This document shows positions 49,509 through 58,020 of a stretch of 64,000 bases of DNA, in pieces. Position 1 is the first letter of the stretch; the number at the start of each line of letters is the position of its first letter. Under the pieces are notes generated by a model. That model did no database searches. It was not told where the DNA came from and worked only from the letters and a program-made list of their open reading frames with translations. This DNA comes from Streptomyces sp. DH-12. Its GTDB lineage: Bacteria; Actinomycetota; Actinomycetes; Streptomycetales; Streptomycetaceae. Both the position numbers and the translations under genes were made by a program. The DNA is taken from the NCBI RefSeq assembly GCF_002899455.1, contig NZ_PPFB01000001.1, forward strand, positions 434,001 through 498,000, written 5' to 3'.

Positions 49509-49931
49509 TCAGCCGTTGTACGGAGCGGCGACGTCCAGGACCCAGGTGACGCCGAAGCGGTCGGTGAGCATGCCGTACAGCGGCGCCCACTGCGCGGGCT
49601 CCAGCGGACGCACGACGGTCGAGCCCTCGGCGAGCTTGCCCCACAGGGCGCTGATCTCCTCGGCGTCGTCACCGCGCACGGAGACGAAGAACGGGTTCTC
49701 GCCCTGGTCCCAGGGCAGTTGCGAGGGCACGTCGTAGGCCATGACGTGGAAGCCGTTGTCGCCGGACACCTCGCCCCACATCACCCAGTCCGCCTCGCTG
49801 TCGTCCCGCACGGCGCCCGCGTCCTTGTAGGTGACCGCGACGGTGCGTCCGCCGAAGACGGACCGGTAGAAGTCCAGCGCCTCGCGTGCGGCGCCCCGGA
49901 AGTTCAGATGAGTGGTGGTCGTGACGGACAT
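49509..49931 (-). CDS. VOC-superfamily (PhnB/glyoxalase-like) protein
   Basis: A 140-residue protein of the 3-demethylubiquinone/PhnB-like vicinal-oxygen-chelate group: NFRGAAREALDFYRSVFGG at the start and PLYGMLTDRFGVTWVLDV at the end. These small proteins often dimerise; no activity can be assigned. The ATG at 49931 follows GAGGCAAGGAG. It diverges from a WYL-domain regulator across 150 bases, an arrangement seen repeatedly in actinobacteria, so the regulator probably controls it. Confidence 0.9.
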   Translation of the reverse strand: MSVTTTTHLNFRGAAREALDFYRSVFGGRTVAVTYKDAGAVRDDSEADWVMWGEVSGDNGFHVMAYDVPSQLPWDQGENPFFVSVRGDDAEEISALWGKLAEGSTVVRPLEPAQWAPLYGMLTDRFGVTWVLDVAAPYNG

Positions 49932-50081
49932 GGCCTGCTCCTTGCCTCGAGGTGAGAAACACGTCGCCGCCCCGTCCAGTCCGGGTGGCGACTGCCGCGA
50001 CCAGGGGCGATGCCTCCTGAGCGGCTTGTACGCCACCTTGGCAGGAGTACCGGACAGGGTGTGTCCTCTACTGCGGGGATC

Positions 50082-51080
50082 ATGGATCTCATGCAGAAGA
50101 CGTCATCCCGGTTGCTCGCGCTGCTCTCGCTGCTCCAGACCCACCGTGACTGGTCCGGCGAGGATCTCGCCGCGCGTCTGGAGGTCACCTCGCGCACCGT
50201 GCGCCGTGACATCGACCGGCTGCGCGGCCTCGGCTACCCGATCACCACCGTCAAGGGACCGGACGGCGGCTACCGGCTGGAGGCCGGCGCCCGCATGCCG
50301 CCCCTGCTGTTCGACGACGACCAGGCCGTCGCCCTGGCCGTCGCGCTGCAGACCGCGGCCACCGGCACCGCCGTCGCCGAAGACGCCGCCCGGGCCCTGG
50401 CCACCCTTCGCCAGGTCATGCCACCCCGTCTGCGCCACCGCATCGACCTGTTGCGCGTCACCGCCGTCCGACCGCCCGCGGCCGGCGACGGCCCCGAGGT
50501 GGACCCTCAGGTCCTGATGGAGCTCAGCCGCGTCATCCACGCCCGCCAGGAACTGCGCCTCGATTACACCCCGGACCCGAGCACCTCAGCCGGCGTCCCC
50601 CGCCGTGTACAGCCCCACCACCTGGTCACCTGGCGTCATCGCTGGTACCTCGTGGCCTTCGACCTCGGCCGTGAGGACTGGCGCACCTTCCGCGTCGACC
50701 GCATCCGGCCCCGCACACCCGCCGGTCCCCGCTTCACCCCACGCGAACTCCCCGGCGGCGACGTCTCCACGTTCATCACCAGCCGCTTCCGCGGCAACGA
50801 CGGCACCACCACCGACTGGCCCTGCCGAGGCGAAGCCGTCCTCCATCTCCCGGCCGCCGACGTCGCCCCCTTCGCCCAGGACGCAGTCGTCGAGGAACTC
50901 GGTCCCCAGCGCTGCCGGCTCACCCTCGGTTCCTGGTCCTGGACCGCACTCGCCACCACCCTCGGCCACTTCGACACCGACATCGACGTCATCGGCCCGC
51001 CGCAGCTCACCGCGGCATTCGCAGACCTCGCCGCCCGCTACGCCCGCGCCGCGGAACCGCGGACCGGCCCACCGCTGTGA
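50082..51080 (+). CDS. WYL-domain (YafY-type) transcriptional regulator
   Basis: A 332-residue regulator with an N-terminal HTH_11 domain (RLLALLSLLQTHRDWSGEDL, SRTVRRDIDRLRGLGYPI) and a WYL domain (VQPHHLVTWRHRWYLVAFDL, FRVDRIR). A C-terminal WYL-associated part follows. WYL domains sense small ligands or nucleic acids. The ATG at 50082 is used; another in-frame ATG is at 50091. It diverges from the VOC gene. Confidence 0.92.
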   Translation: MDLMQKTSSRLLALLSLLQTHRDWSGEDLAARLEVTSRTVRRDIDRLRGLGYPITTVKGPDGGYRLEAGARMPPLLFDDDQAVALAVALQTAATGTAVAEDAARALATLRQVMPPRLRHRIDLLRVTAVRPPAAGDGPEVDPQVLMELSRVIHARQELRLDYTPDPSTSAGVPRRVQPHHLVTWRHRWYLVAFDLGREDWRTFRVDRIRPRTPAGPRFTPRELPGGDVSTFITSRFRGNDGTTTDWPCRGEAVLHLPAADVAPFAQDAVVEELGPQRCRLTLGSWSWTALATTLGHFDTDIDVIGPPQLTAAFADLAARYARAAEPRTGPPL

Positions 51081-51387
51081 GAACACCCTCCGCAATCGCC
51101 ACCCACGCCCCGTGCGGGTGGCGCGTGGCCGTCGCGCGGGAGGCACGGGCCTCCGGAGCGCGCCGCATCGGCGCCCGCCCCTGCCCCGAACCCGCGGGGG
51201 GGATCAGCCCGCGCCCCGAAGCCCGGCTGCCCCGAAGCCCGGCTGCCCCGGCTGCCTGAAGGTCGTCCTGCGACGTACACCCATATGGCCTGCCGTGATG
51301 GCGAAGCACACCGAGTCCGGTGAGGGTAGGGGCGGGATCGTCGCCCACCCCCACCAGATCCACCAACCTCCCGCGAAGGAGCTCACC
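51081..51387. other. Intergenic region with a short tandem repeat
   Basis: About 300 bases with no gene. Around 51214-51256 a 16-base unit (GCCCGGCTGCCCCGAA) occurs about two and a half times in tandem. The ribosome site AAGGAG of the following gene lies at its end. Confidence 0.6.
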
Positions 51388-51957
51388 ATGTCCGAACGCA
51401 ATACCGTCATCCGCAGTCTGCACGATCTCGGTCTGGCCGCCTGGTTCGGTGGCTCACTGATGGGGGCGGTCGGCCTCAACGGTGCGGCCGAGAGCGAGGG
51501 CAGCACGGAAACGGCCCGGGACCGGATCTCTTCAGCGGGCTGGGCGAAGTGGACGCCGGTCAACGCCGCCGCGATCGGCGCGCACCTGTTCGGCGGCGGC
51601 GGGCTGCTCGCCGTGAACGCGCACCGGGTCGCCACCCAGCAGGGTGTGGCCGCCTCCACCACGGCCAAGACCGTCGTCACCGCCGCGGCGCTGGCCGCCA
51701 CCGCCTACGCCCGCGTCCTGGGCAAGAAGGTCGAGCTGGCCTCCTCCACCGACCCCGATGACGCCGAGAAGGCGGCCAAGCACCCGATCGACCTGGAAAA
51801 GGCGCGGCGGCAGCTGCACATGGCGCAGTGGGCGGTGCCGGCCCTGACCGGATGCCTGGTGGTGCTCAACGCCCTGCACGGCGAACAGCAGCGCCCGACC
51901 GAGCAGATCCCCGGCATGTGGGAGCGGGCCCGCTCCGCGACCCACCTGATGGCGTGA
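51388..51957 (+). CDS. Conserved Streptomyces-type membrane protein of unknown function
   Basis: A 189-residue protein. Hydrophobic segments occur at about 14-32 (LGLAAWFGGSLMGAVGLNG), 61-75, 94-110 and 147-162 (WAVPALTGCLVVLNAL). It is probably an integral membrane protein with four short helices. The loop before the last helix is charged (DPDDAEKAAKHPIDLEKARR). I do not recognise a characterised family. The ATG at 51388 follows GAAGGAGCTC. The next gene, also a membrane protein, is on the same strand 163 bases on. Confidence 0.8.
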   Translation: MSERNTVIRSLHDLGLAAWFGGSLMGAVGLNGAAESEGSTETARDRISSAGWAKWTPVNAAAIGAHLFGGGGLLAVNAHRVATQQGVAASTTAKTVVTAAALAATAYARVLGKKVELASSTDPDDAEKAAKHPIDLEKARRQLHMAQWAVPALTGCLVVLNALHGEQQRPTEQIPGMWERARSATHLMA

Positions 51958-52120
51958 CGCCTCGCGAGGCGGATGGGAAGTGATCAGCAGCTACGGCGCC
52001 TGCACCTGATGGACGCCCAGCGGCTGTCGTGACATGTCTGCCACGGCCGAGGGCACTCGAGGTGAGCCATGGCGGACCGGGCGACCGGGGCCTGCCTTCG
52101 AGCCTGAACAGGGAGTTGCC

Positions 52121-52579
52121 ATGTCCACACATGCACGTGCCACCCGTACTGCCCGAACCCCGGTACAGCAGGCCGCCCTGGCCGTGGGCGCGGTCTTCCT
52201 CCTGGTCGGAGTCCTCGGCTTCATCCCGGGCATCACCACGAACTACGACACCATGGAGTTCGCCGCGCACCACTCCGAGGCCAAGCTGCTGGGCATCTTC
52301 CAGGTGTCCATCCTGCACAACCTGGTGCACCTGGCCTTCGGCGTCGCCGGACTGGCGCTGGCACGCACCGCTGCCAAAGCGCGGCTGTACCTCCTGGCCG
52401 GCGGCGCCGTCTACCTGGTCCTGTGGCTGTACGGGCTGATCATCGACCACGACAGCGCCGCGAACTTCGTCCCGCTCAACACCGCCGACAACTGGCTCCA
52501 CCTCGTGCTCGGCCTGGGAATGATCGCGCTGGGCACCCTGCTCACCCGCAGGTCCGCCCCGACACGGACCGCCGGCTGA
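52121..52579 (+). CDS. DUF4383-type membrane protein
   Basis: A 152-residue protein with four membrane helices: AALAVGAVFLLVGVLGFIPG, LHNLVHLAFGVAGLALA, LYLLAGGAVYLVLWLYGLII and NWLHLVLGLGMIALGTLL. The pattern, with HNLVHL and ADNWLHL histidines facing the membrane, matches the actinobacterial DUF4383 family, whose function is unknown. The start follows CAGGGAG. Confidence 0.85.
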   Translation: MSTHARATRTARTPVQQAALAVGAVFLLVGVLGFIPGITTNYDTMEFAAHHSEAKLLGIFQVSILHNLVHLAFGVAGLALARTAAKARLYLLAGGAVYLVLWLYGLIIDHDSAANFVPLNTADNWLHLVLGLGMIALGTLLTRRSAPTRTAG

Positions 52580-52831
52580 CCGGTGCAGGCACCTGATCAC
52601 ACCCGTGCGAGCCAGTTCGGTCACCGGTACCGGCCGCCGGCACGGGCGCGGCGGCGGCAGTGGCCGCTCGGCGTCCCGCGGATGCGCCGGGTGAGTGGGC
52701 CAGGGTGTCCGATCACTTCAGGCTTCGCCGCCCCCGCCGGGTGCGGTATGTGATGTCGCTCCACGAAGCACGTGTCCCCGGAGGGCCTGGACGCCGTCAC
52801 GGTCCTCCAGACCCTCCTTGAGATCCGCCGC

Positions 52832-52873
52832 ACGGGTGAGCGGCTGCCCTGGACCGGGCAGCCGCTCACCCGT
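52832..52873. terminator. Long perfect hairpin in a gene-free stretch
   Basis: Arms of 18 bases at 52832-52849 and 52856-52873 pair perfectly around a 6-base loop. It lies about 250 bases after the DUF4383 stop. It may be a terminator, or it may belong to a decayed gene now lost. The surrounding bases 52580-53100 show no gene that I can support; a - strand coding-like patch lies near 52950-53083. Confidence 0.55.
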
Positions 52874-53100
52874 TCTCGTCGTCCGGCTTGCTTCCCCGCA
52901 CCGGCCCCGGTCGCCCGGCCGACGACACGGTTCCGGGGCCCGGCCGGGCCGGGCGGGCGCCTCCTCCATGCGGTACACGGGGTGGAGGGTGTCGGCGGCG
53001 ACCATGCGGGCCGTCAGCGATTCCGCCGACAGGTCGCCCCGCTTCCCGTCGTGCCGCCGCCGGGCACGGACCGGCACGATCACGCAATCGCGAGCCCGGC

Positions 53101-53322
53101 GCCACGCTGGAACAGATCGCCGCCGGCTTCGGCATCCACCCGATCACGCTGTCGAAGTGGCTGCGCCGTGCCGACACCGACGAGGGCGCCGGGCCCGCGA
53201 CAGCGCCGGGTGAGCCGGCCGGGCTGCGCGAGGCCCGCAAGCGCATCCGGCTGCTGGAGCAGGAGAACGAGGTGGTGCGGAGGACTGCGGCGTATCCGCC
53301 GCAGGCGGACCTGCCGCCAGAA
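53101..53322 (+). pseudogene. IS3-family OrfA fragment
   Basis: The + frame reads ATLEQIAAGFGIHPITLSKW, then LREARKRIRLLEQENEVVRR. These are the helix-turn-helix and the leucine-zipper-like region of IS3-family OrfA proteins. The start of OrfA and all of OrfB are missing. The family of elements may be the same as the relic at 21981. Confidence 0.85.
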
Positions 53323-53431
53323 CGACGTACCCGCTCGTCCGCGAGCCGGCCGCCGCTGCCCCTCGCCGGGTGCCGGTGGCTGGCCTCACCGGTCGCCCGG
53401 AAGACGCCCGACGAAGACACCCGGTGAAGGC

Positions 53432-54187
53432 TCAGTAGTAGACCGCGATCCTGCCCCGGGGGCCTTCGGTGACCTCGACGGGGGTGTCGAAGACGTCCGT
53501 GAGGATGTCGTCGCGCATGATCTCCTCCGGGCTGCCGACGTGGCGCACCGTCCCGTTCTTGACCGCGCAGATGCGGTCGGCGTAGTGGGCGGCGAAGTTG
53601 ATGTCGTGCAACACGATCACGATCGTGCGCCCGAGTTCGGTGGCCGCGCGGCGCAGGTGCCGCATCATCTGCACGGAGTGCCGCATGTCGAGGTTGTTGA
53701 GGGGCTCGTCCAGCAGCAGGTAGTCGGTGTCCTGCGCGAGCACCATCGCGACGTAGGCGCGCTGCCGCTGGCCGCCGGACAGTTCGTCGAGGTAGCGGCC
53801 CTCGAGCTCCCGCAGTCCCAGGAAGTCGATGGAACGGCTGACGACTTCCTCGTCCTGGGGGGTGAGCCGCCCCCGGGAGTGGGGGAAGCGTCCGAATCCG
53901 ACGAGCTGGCGCACGGTGAGACGGGTGACGAAGTGGTTCTCCTGGCGCAGGATCGAGACGATCCTGGCGAGGTCCTTCGAGTCCGTGGCGGCGATGTCGT
54001 AGCCGGCGATCTCGATCGACCCCGAGTCGATGCCCAGGAGCCGGCCGATCATGGTCAGCAGTGTCGACTTGCCGGCGCCGTTGGGGCCGACGAGGGCGGT
54101 GAGCCCGCCGGCGGGGAGGGTGAGGTCGACGGGCCCGATCGCGACGTCGTCGGTGTAGCGCTTGACGACCTGCGTGAGGGTGATCAC
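53432..54187 (-). CDS. Iron-siderophore ABC transporter, ATP-binding protein
   Basis: A 251-residue ABC ATPase of the FecE/FepC type, which powers ferric-siderophore import. Walker A is GPNGAGKST, the Q-loop is RQENHF, the signature is LSGGQRQRA, Walker B is LLLDEPLNNLD, and the switch His is in VLHDINFAAHYAD. The GTG at 54187 overlaps the permease stop as GTGA. It is the last gene of the uptake operon. Confidence 0.97.
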   Translation of the reverse strand: MITLTQVVKRYTDDVAIGPVDLTLPAGGLTALVGPNGAGKSTLLTMIGRLLGIDSGSIEIAGYDIAATDSKDLARIVSILRQENHFVTRLTVRQLVGFGRFPHSRGRLTPQDEEVVSRSIDFLGLRELEGRYLDELSGGQRQRAYVAMVLAQDTDYLLLDEPLNNLDMRHSVQMMRHLRRAATELGRTIVIVLHDINFAAHYADRICAVKNGTVRHVGSPEEIMRDDILTDVFDTPVEVTEGPRGRIAVYY

Positions 54188-55233
54188 AACCGTCCCTTTC
54201 TCAGGAGGTGGACGAGGAAGAACGTGCCGCCGACGATCTCGATGATGACGCCGACCGAGCCGGCCGCGTAGAAGACGTTCTTCAGGACGAAGTAGGCGCC
54301 GCCCAGGACGACGATGCCGGTGAGCCAGGCGACGGGGAACACGTAGCGGTGGTCGTGGGTGTCGGCGAGCTGGTAGGCGAGCATCGCGACGAGGAACCCG
54401 AAGAACGTCATCGGGCCGGTGAGCGAGGTGGAGACGGCCGTCAGCACCGAGATGAGCAGCAGCACGGCGATCGTCTCGCGCCGGTGGTTCACGCCGAGGT
54501 TGAGGGAGGCCTCGCGGCCCAGTGCGAGGACGTTCAGGCGGCGGCTCCCGGCCCACAGCGTCCCGCCGGCGACCGCGGCGAGCGGGACCGAGACGGCGAG
54601 GTGACTCGCGTCGGCGTTGGCGACGCTGCCGATCAGACGGGCGGTGAGCACGTCGAACTCGGTGGGGGTCAGCATCCGCTGCATGAAGGTCGACAGCGCC
54701 CCGAGACCGCCGCCGAGGACGATCCCGATCAGGAGCATGAGCTGGAGGTTTCCGTACCTGCCCGACAGCAGCCATCCGTAGAGCAGGGCGGCGAAGCCGA
54801 CCATGAGGACGACCTGCAGGACGAACTGCCACACGCCCTGCACGAGGGTGGCGCCGGCGACGCCGAGGAAGAACACCGCGCCGGTCTGGACCACCCGGTA
54901 GAGGGACTCGAACCCCATGATCGAGGGGGTGATGATGCGGTTGTTCGTGACGGTCTGGAACGCGACCGTGGCCAGCGCCTGGCAGAACGCGACGAGGACG
55001 ACGACGACGACGTTCGTCGCCCTCAGCTCGGCGATGCGCCAGAAACCGGCGCTGCCGAAGGGCATCGGGTTGTCCCAGGCGAGGTTGCCGAGGACGACGA
55101 GCACGCTGAGGACGGCCAGTGCGGTCAGGACGACCAGGTAGCGGCGGCGTGCCCGCGCGGTGGGCAGGGCGCCGGAGCGGCGGACCGGGCGGGGGGCGGC
55201 TGGGGCGGCTGGGGCGGAAGTCATCTCAGGCAC
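54184..55233 (-). CDS. Iron-siderophore ABC transporter permease (FecCD), second
   Basis: A 349-residue FecCD-family permease with about nine or ten helices. After an Ala/Pro-rich N-terminus comes VLTALAVLSVLVVLGNLAW. Family motifs include NNRIITPSIMGFESLY and GVNHRRETIAVLLLISVL. The GTG at 55233 overlaps the previous permease by 8 bases; the ATG at 55224 is an alternative. It pairs with the other permease to form the membrane channel for a ferric siderophore. Confidence 0.95.
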   Translation of the reverse strand: MPEMTSAPAAPAAPRPVRRSGALPTARARRRYLVVLTALAVLSVLVVLGNLAWDNPMPFGSAGFWRIAELRATNVVVVVLVAFCQALATVAFQTVTNNRIITPSIMGFESLYRVVQTGAVFFLGVAGATLVQGVWQFVLQVVLMVGFAALLYGWLLSGRYGNLQLMLLIGIVLGGGLGALSTFMQRMLTPTEFDVLTARLIGSVANADASHLAVSVPLAAVAGGTLWAGSRRLNVLALGREASLNLGVNHRRETIAVLLLISVLTAVSTSLTGPMTFFGFLVAMLAYQLADTHDHRYVFPVAWLTGIVVLGGAYFVLKNVFYAAGSVGVIIEIVGGTFFLVHLLRKGRL

Positions 55234-56257
55234 GGCGGTGCCGCCTCAGCAGGAGGGAGATGAACACGACCGAGCCGAAGATCGCCAGGATCAGGGCGAC
55301 CGGCACCTCGAAGGGCATGACGACGACGCGGCCGATGATGTCGCAGACGGTGACCGTCGCGATGCCCGTCAGGCACACCCAGGGCAGGTTCGACCGGAGG
55401 TCGTCGCCGCGGAACAGGGAGACGATGTTGGGCACGATGAGTCCGAGGAAGGGCAGGTTGCCGACGACGACGGTGACGATGCCGGTGGCGGCGGCGATGA
55501 GTCCGGTGCCCAGCAGCACGATCCTGTTGTGGTTCAGGCCGACGTTGGTGGCGATGTCCTGGCCGAGACCCGCCAGGGTGAAACGGTCGGCGGCGACGAA
55601 GACCGCCACGACGACGATCGCGACCGCCCACAGCGGTTCGTACTGGCCGCGCAGCACCGAGGTGAACGAGCCGAGGAACCACACGCCCATGCTCTGCAGC
55701 ATGTCCGTGGAGAGCGCGATGTAGGAGGAGACGGCGCCGACGACGGCGCCGAGCATCATGCCCACGACGGGGACGATGACCGAGGAGCGCAGCGTCACCC
55801 GGCGCAGGAACAGGAAGAAGATCATCGTTCCGGCGAAGGCGGCGGCCACCGCGGCGCACATCTTCACCAGCAGGGGCGCCTCGGGGGCCAGGATCATGAC
55901 CAGGAGCAGTCCGAGTCCGGCCCACTCCGTCGTGCCGGTGGTGGTCGGCTCCACGAAGCGGTTCTGCGTGAGCTGCTGCATCACCAGGCCCGACATCGCC
56001 ATCGCGGCTCCCGCGAGCACGAGCGCGATGGTCCTGGGAACGCGGGTGATGGTGAACATCTCGGCTCCGTCCCGCGCCCCGAAGATGTCGTAGACACCGA
56101 CGAAGAGGGACAGGACGACGAGCCCCGTGGTGACGGCGAGGCCGATCAGCAGCGGCCAGGTGAACAGGCGGGCCCGGGGTGCGCGCGCGGGGGCGGGCCC
56201 GGCGGCGCCGTGGGACGGACGCCCGACTGTGGGGGCGCCGGTGGGTGGGTGGGACAT
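55226..56257 (-). CDS. Iron-siderophore ABC transporter permease (FecCD), first
   Basis: A 343-residue FecCD-family permease. Typical motifs are RVPRTIALVLAGAAMAMSGL, QQLTQNRFVEPTTTGTTEW and LGLNHNRIVLLGTGLIA-like GLNHNRIVLLGTGLI, then GNLPFLGLIVPNIVSLF. About ten membrane helices are visible. The ATG is at 56257. A hairpin separates it from the binding-protein gene, which should lower its expression relative to that gene. Confidence 0.95.
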   Translation of the reverse strand: MSHPPTGAPTVGRPSHGAAGPAPARAPRARLFTWPLLIGLAVTTGLVVLSLFVGVYDIFGARDGAEMFTITRVPRTIALVLAGAAMAMSGLVMQQLTQNRFVEPTTTGTTEWAGLGLLLVMILAPEAPLLVKMCAAVAAAFAGTMIFFLFLRRVTLRSSVIVPVVGMMLGAVVGAVSSYIALSTDMLQSMGVWFLGSFTSVLRGQYEPLWAVAIVVVAVFVAADRFTLAGLGQDIATNVGLNHNRIVLLGTGLIAAATGIVTVVVGNLPFLGLIVPNIVSLFRGDDLRSNLPWVCLTGIATVTVCDIIGRVVVMPFEVPVALILAIFGSVVFISLLLRRHRRA

Positions 56258-56325
56258 TGCCGGTGTGCTCTCGGTCGAGGACGGGTGGTCCGCGCGGCGC
56301 CGGTGGTGTCACCCCGCCGCGACGG

Positions 56326-56365
56326 GCCCGCGGGCCGGGCCGGTGCTCCCGGCCGGCCCGCGGGC
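56326..56365 (-). terminator. Hairpin between the binding-protein and permease genes
   Basis: GC-rich arms at 56326-56343 and 56349-56365 pair over 17 bases with one bulged G and a 5-base loop. It is in the 130-base gap after the binding-protein stop. Within the operon it would act as an attenuating terminator or RNA-stabilising stem, giving more binding protein than permease. Confidence 0.65.
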
Positions 56366-56387
56366 TCGACAGGTCGTGCCCGAACGG

Positions 56388-57398
56388 TCAGGCGCTCGCC
56401 TCGAGCTTGTCGGCGAGGTCGTCGAAGAAGGCGGTGTAGGTCTGGATGCCCTCGTTCACGTAGGTGAGCTGCGGGAAGTACACGATGTTGTCGTTCTTGA
56501 CGGCGGGAACGTTCCGCAGCGCCTCGGAGTCCTTCAGCAGTTCGTTCGACGGGACGTAGGTCTCGGACGTGTCCGCGCTGACGGCCGCGTCGCGGTCGAG
56601 CACGATCATCAGGTCGGGCTTCGCCGCGGCGATCGCTTCGACGGAGATGTCGTCACCCTGGTGGTCGGTGGAGCCCTCGGCCTCGATCGCGGGCGTCAGC
56701 CCGAGGATGTCGAAGACCGGGCCGACCGTACGGCCGGCGCCCGGCGCCGCGTAGTTGATCTCGCCGCCCGACGTGACCACGCCGATCACGCCGTCCTCCG
56801 GGTCGTAGGCCTTCTTGGCCCGCGCGATCGCGGCGTCGAAGTCCTCGACCAGCTTCTGCGCCTCCTTCTCGTGCCCGAAGATCTTCCCCAGGCCCTTCAC
56901 CTGCCGCTTCAGCTCCTCGTCGAAGGGCTTCCCCTCCCGCGGGTCCAGCTCGACGACCGTCGCGTCGGGGGCGAGCTTCTTGATGTCCTCGCGGTACGAG
57001 GCGAAGCGCTGCCCGTTGATGACCAGGTCGGGCTCGACCGCGACCATCGCCTCGAGGTCGGGTTCGTTGTGCGTCCCGAGGTTCACGATCGACTCGTCGG
57101 TCTTGTAGGGGTTGTCCTTCGCGATCAGGTCGACCGGCGCGGCGGCCAGCTTCACGCCCCACTCGGACAGGGTCTGGAACGTGCGGTTGTCGGTCGCCAC
57201 GACGCTCCTCGCCGGCAGCCGGACCTTCTGCGTCCCGTGGTTGTCCTCGATCTCGACCGACGTCGCGGCGTCCTTCTTCGCGACGGCGTCGGCCGAGCCC
57301 TTCCCGCCGGATTCACCGCCCGCGCATCCGGCGAGACCGAAGGTCAGAGCGGTCGATGCCGCGGTGGCGGCGAGGAGGTGGCGGCGGCGCGTAAGCAT
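56388..57398 (-). CDS. Iron-siderophore-binding lipoprotein
   Basis: A 336-residue periplasmic-binding-type lipoprotein. The signal peptide ends in the lipobox LAGC. The FepB/FhuD-like fold shows in ARSVVATDNRTFQTLSEWG, AMVAVEPDLVINGQRF, KKLAPDATVVELD and AIAAAKPDLMIVLDRDA. It captures a ferric siderophore for the permeases downstream. The ATG at 57398 begins at the basic signal start (MLTRRRHLL). An iron-box-like palindrome lies about 100 bases upstream. No siderophore synthesis genes lie next to the operon. Confidence 0.96.
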   Translation of the reverse strand: MLTRRRHLLAATAASTALTFGLAGCAGGESGGKGSADAVAKKDAATSVEIEDNHGTQKVRLPARSVVATDNRTFQTLSEWGVKLAAAPVDLIAKDNPYKTDESIVNLGTHNEPDLEAMVAVEPDLVINGQRFASYREDIKKLAPDATVVELDPREGKPFDEELKRQVKGLGKIFGHEKEAQKLVEDFDAAIARAKKAYDPEDGVIGVVTSGGEINYAAPGAGRTVGPVFDILGLTPAIEAEGSTDHQGDDISVEAIAAAKPDLMIVLDRDAAVSADTSETYVPSNELLKDSEALRNVPAVKNDNIVYFPQLTYVNEGIQTYTAFFDDLADKLEASA

Positions 57399-57500
57399 GC
57401 TCTGTCGGCTCCATTGCAACGGGCGGCGTCGGTGCACGGCACCGACGGGCAGGATCGACGTGGGCATTCCGGCACGGAAGAGCCGCACGCCGAGGTAAAC

Positions 57501-57519
57501 GTAGGCTTACCTTACCTAC
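57501..57519 (-). promoter_or_regulatory. Iron box (DmdR/IdeR-type operator)
   Basis: GTAGGCTTACCTTACCTAC read on the other strand matches the actinobacterial iron-box consensus TTAGGTTAGGCTAACCTAA at 13 of 19 positions by hand count, with inverted GTAGG/CCTAC ends. Iron-loaded DmdR/IdeR represses through such sites. It lies upstream of the siderophore-binding-protein gene. Confidence 0.8.
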
Positions 57520-57937
57520 ATCGTGATCCAAGCGGTACCCGAGGTTCCGTTTATGGCCGGCACGGGGCGAACGCGGTGGATCCGAAGGCGGAGTCGCCCG
57601 AAACGCCGGTGACCGGCGGGGGCCGTGCGGTGCGGGACGGCCGGCGGCCGACGGCCGGCGCCTCCAGGACGCCCGGCGGAACGGCGGCACGACGACGAGC
57701 GCGCCGACGAACACGGCCGTGAGGGCCGTACCGCCCCCGGCCTTGGTCGCCGGCCCGCCGTGCGGTGCCGCAAAGGGCCCCGCTCGCTCCGCCGGAGCCC
57801 GCACGGTCCGGACGCGGCGGCTCGAGCAGAAGCCGGTGATGTGTCCGTCGCTGTGGTGTTCGGCCGCTCTCCGTCGGTGTGTCAGGAAGAACGAGAGGGC
57901 GGGGCAGGGCCTGTTCGGACATCGGCTTCCTCTCCCT
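57520..57937. other. Intergenic region upstream of the siderophore uptake operon
   Basis: About 420 bases without a supported gene. The left end holds the promoter side of the uptake operon. Open frames are Arg/Pro-rich shadows. Nothing else was recognised. Confidence 0.5.
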
Positions 57938-57967
57938 GCGGGGCCGAGGGCCGGCCCTCGGCCCCGC
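57938..57967. terminator. 30-base perfect palindrome after the alpha/beta-hydrolase gene
   Basis: Both halves (57938-57952 and 57953-57967) are exact reverse complements with no loop spacer. It lies 53 bases beyond the stop of the leftward hydrolase gene, so it probably ends that transcript. Confidence 0.65.
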
Positions 57968-58020
57968 GGCGTCCGGCACGCCGAGTCCACCTGGACGGGG
58001 CCTCCCCCGCTCCGGGTGTC

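Noticed and set aside
51214..51256. Short tandem repeat as a regulatory array
   Set aside because: Only about two and a half copies in a GC-rich spacer, with no match to a known operator; probably slippage.
56127..57722. 531-residue + strand frame opposite the siderophore-binding gene
   Set aside because: It is a Val/Arg/Asp-rich shadow with no start signal; the - strand encodes a clear lipoprotein.
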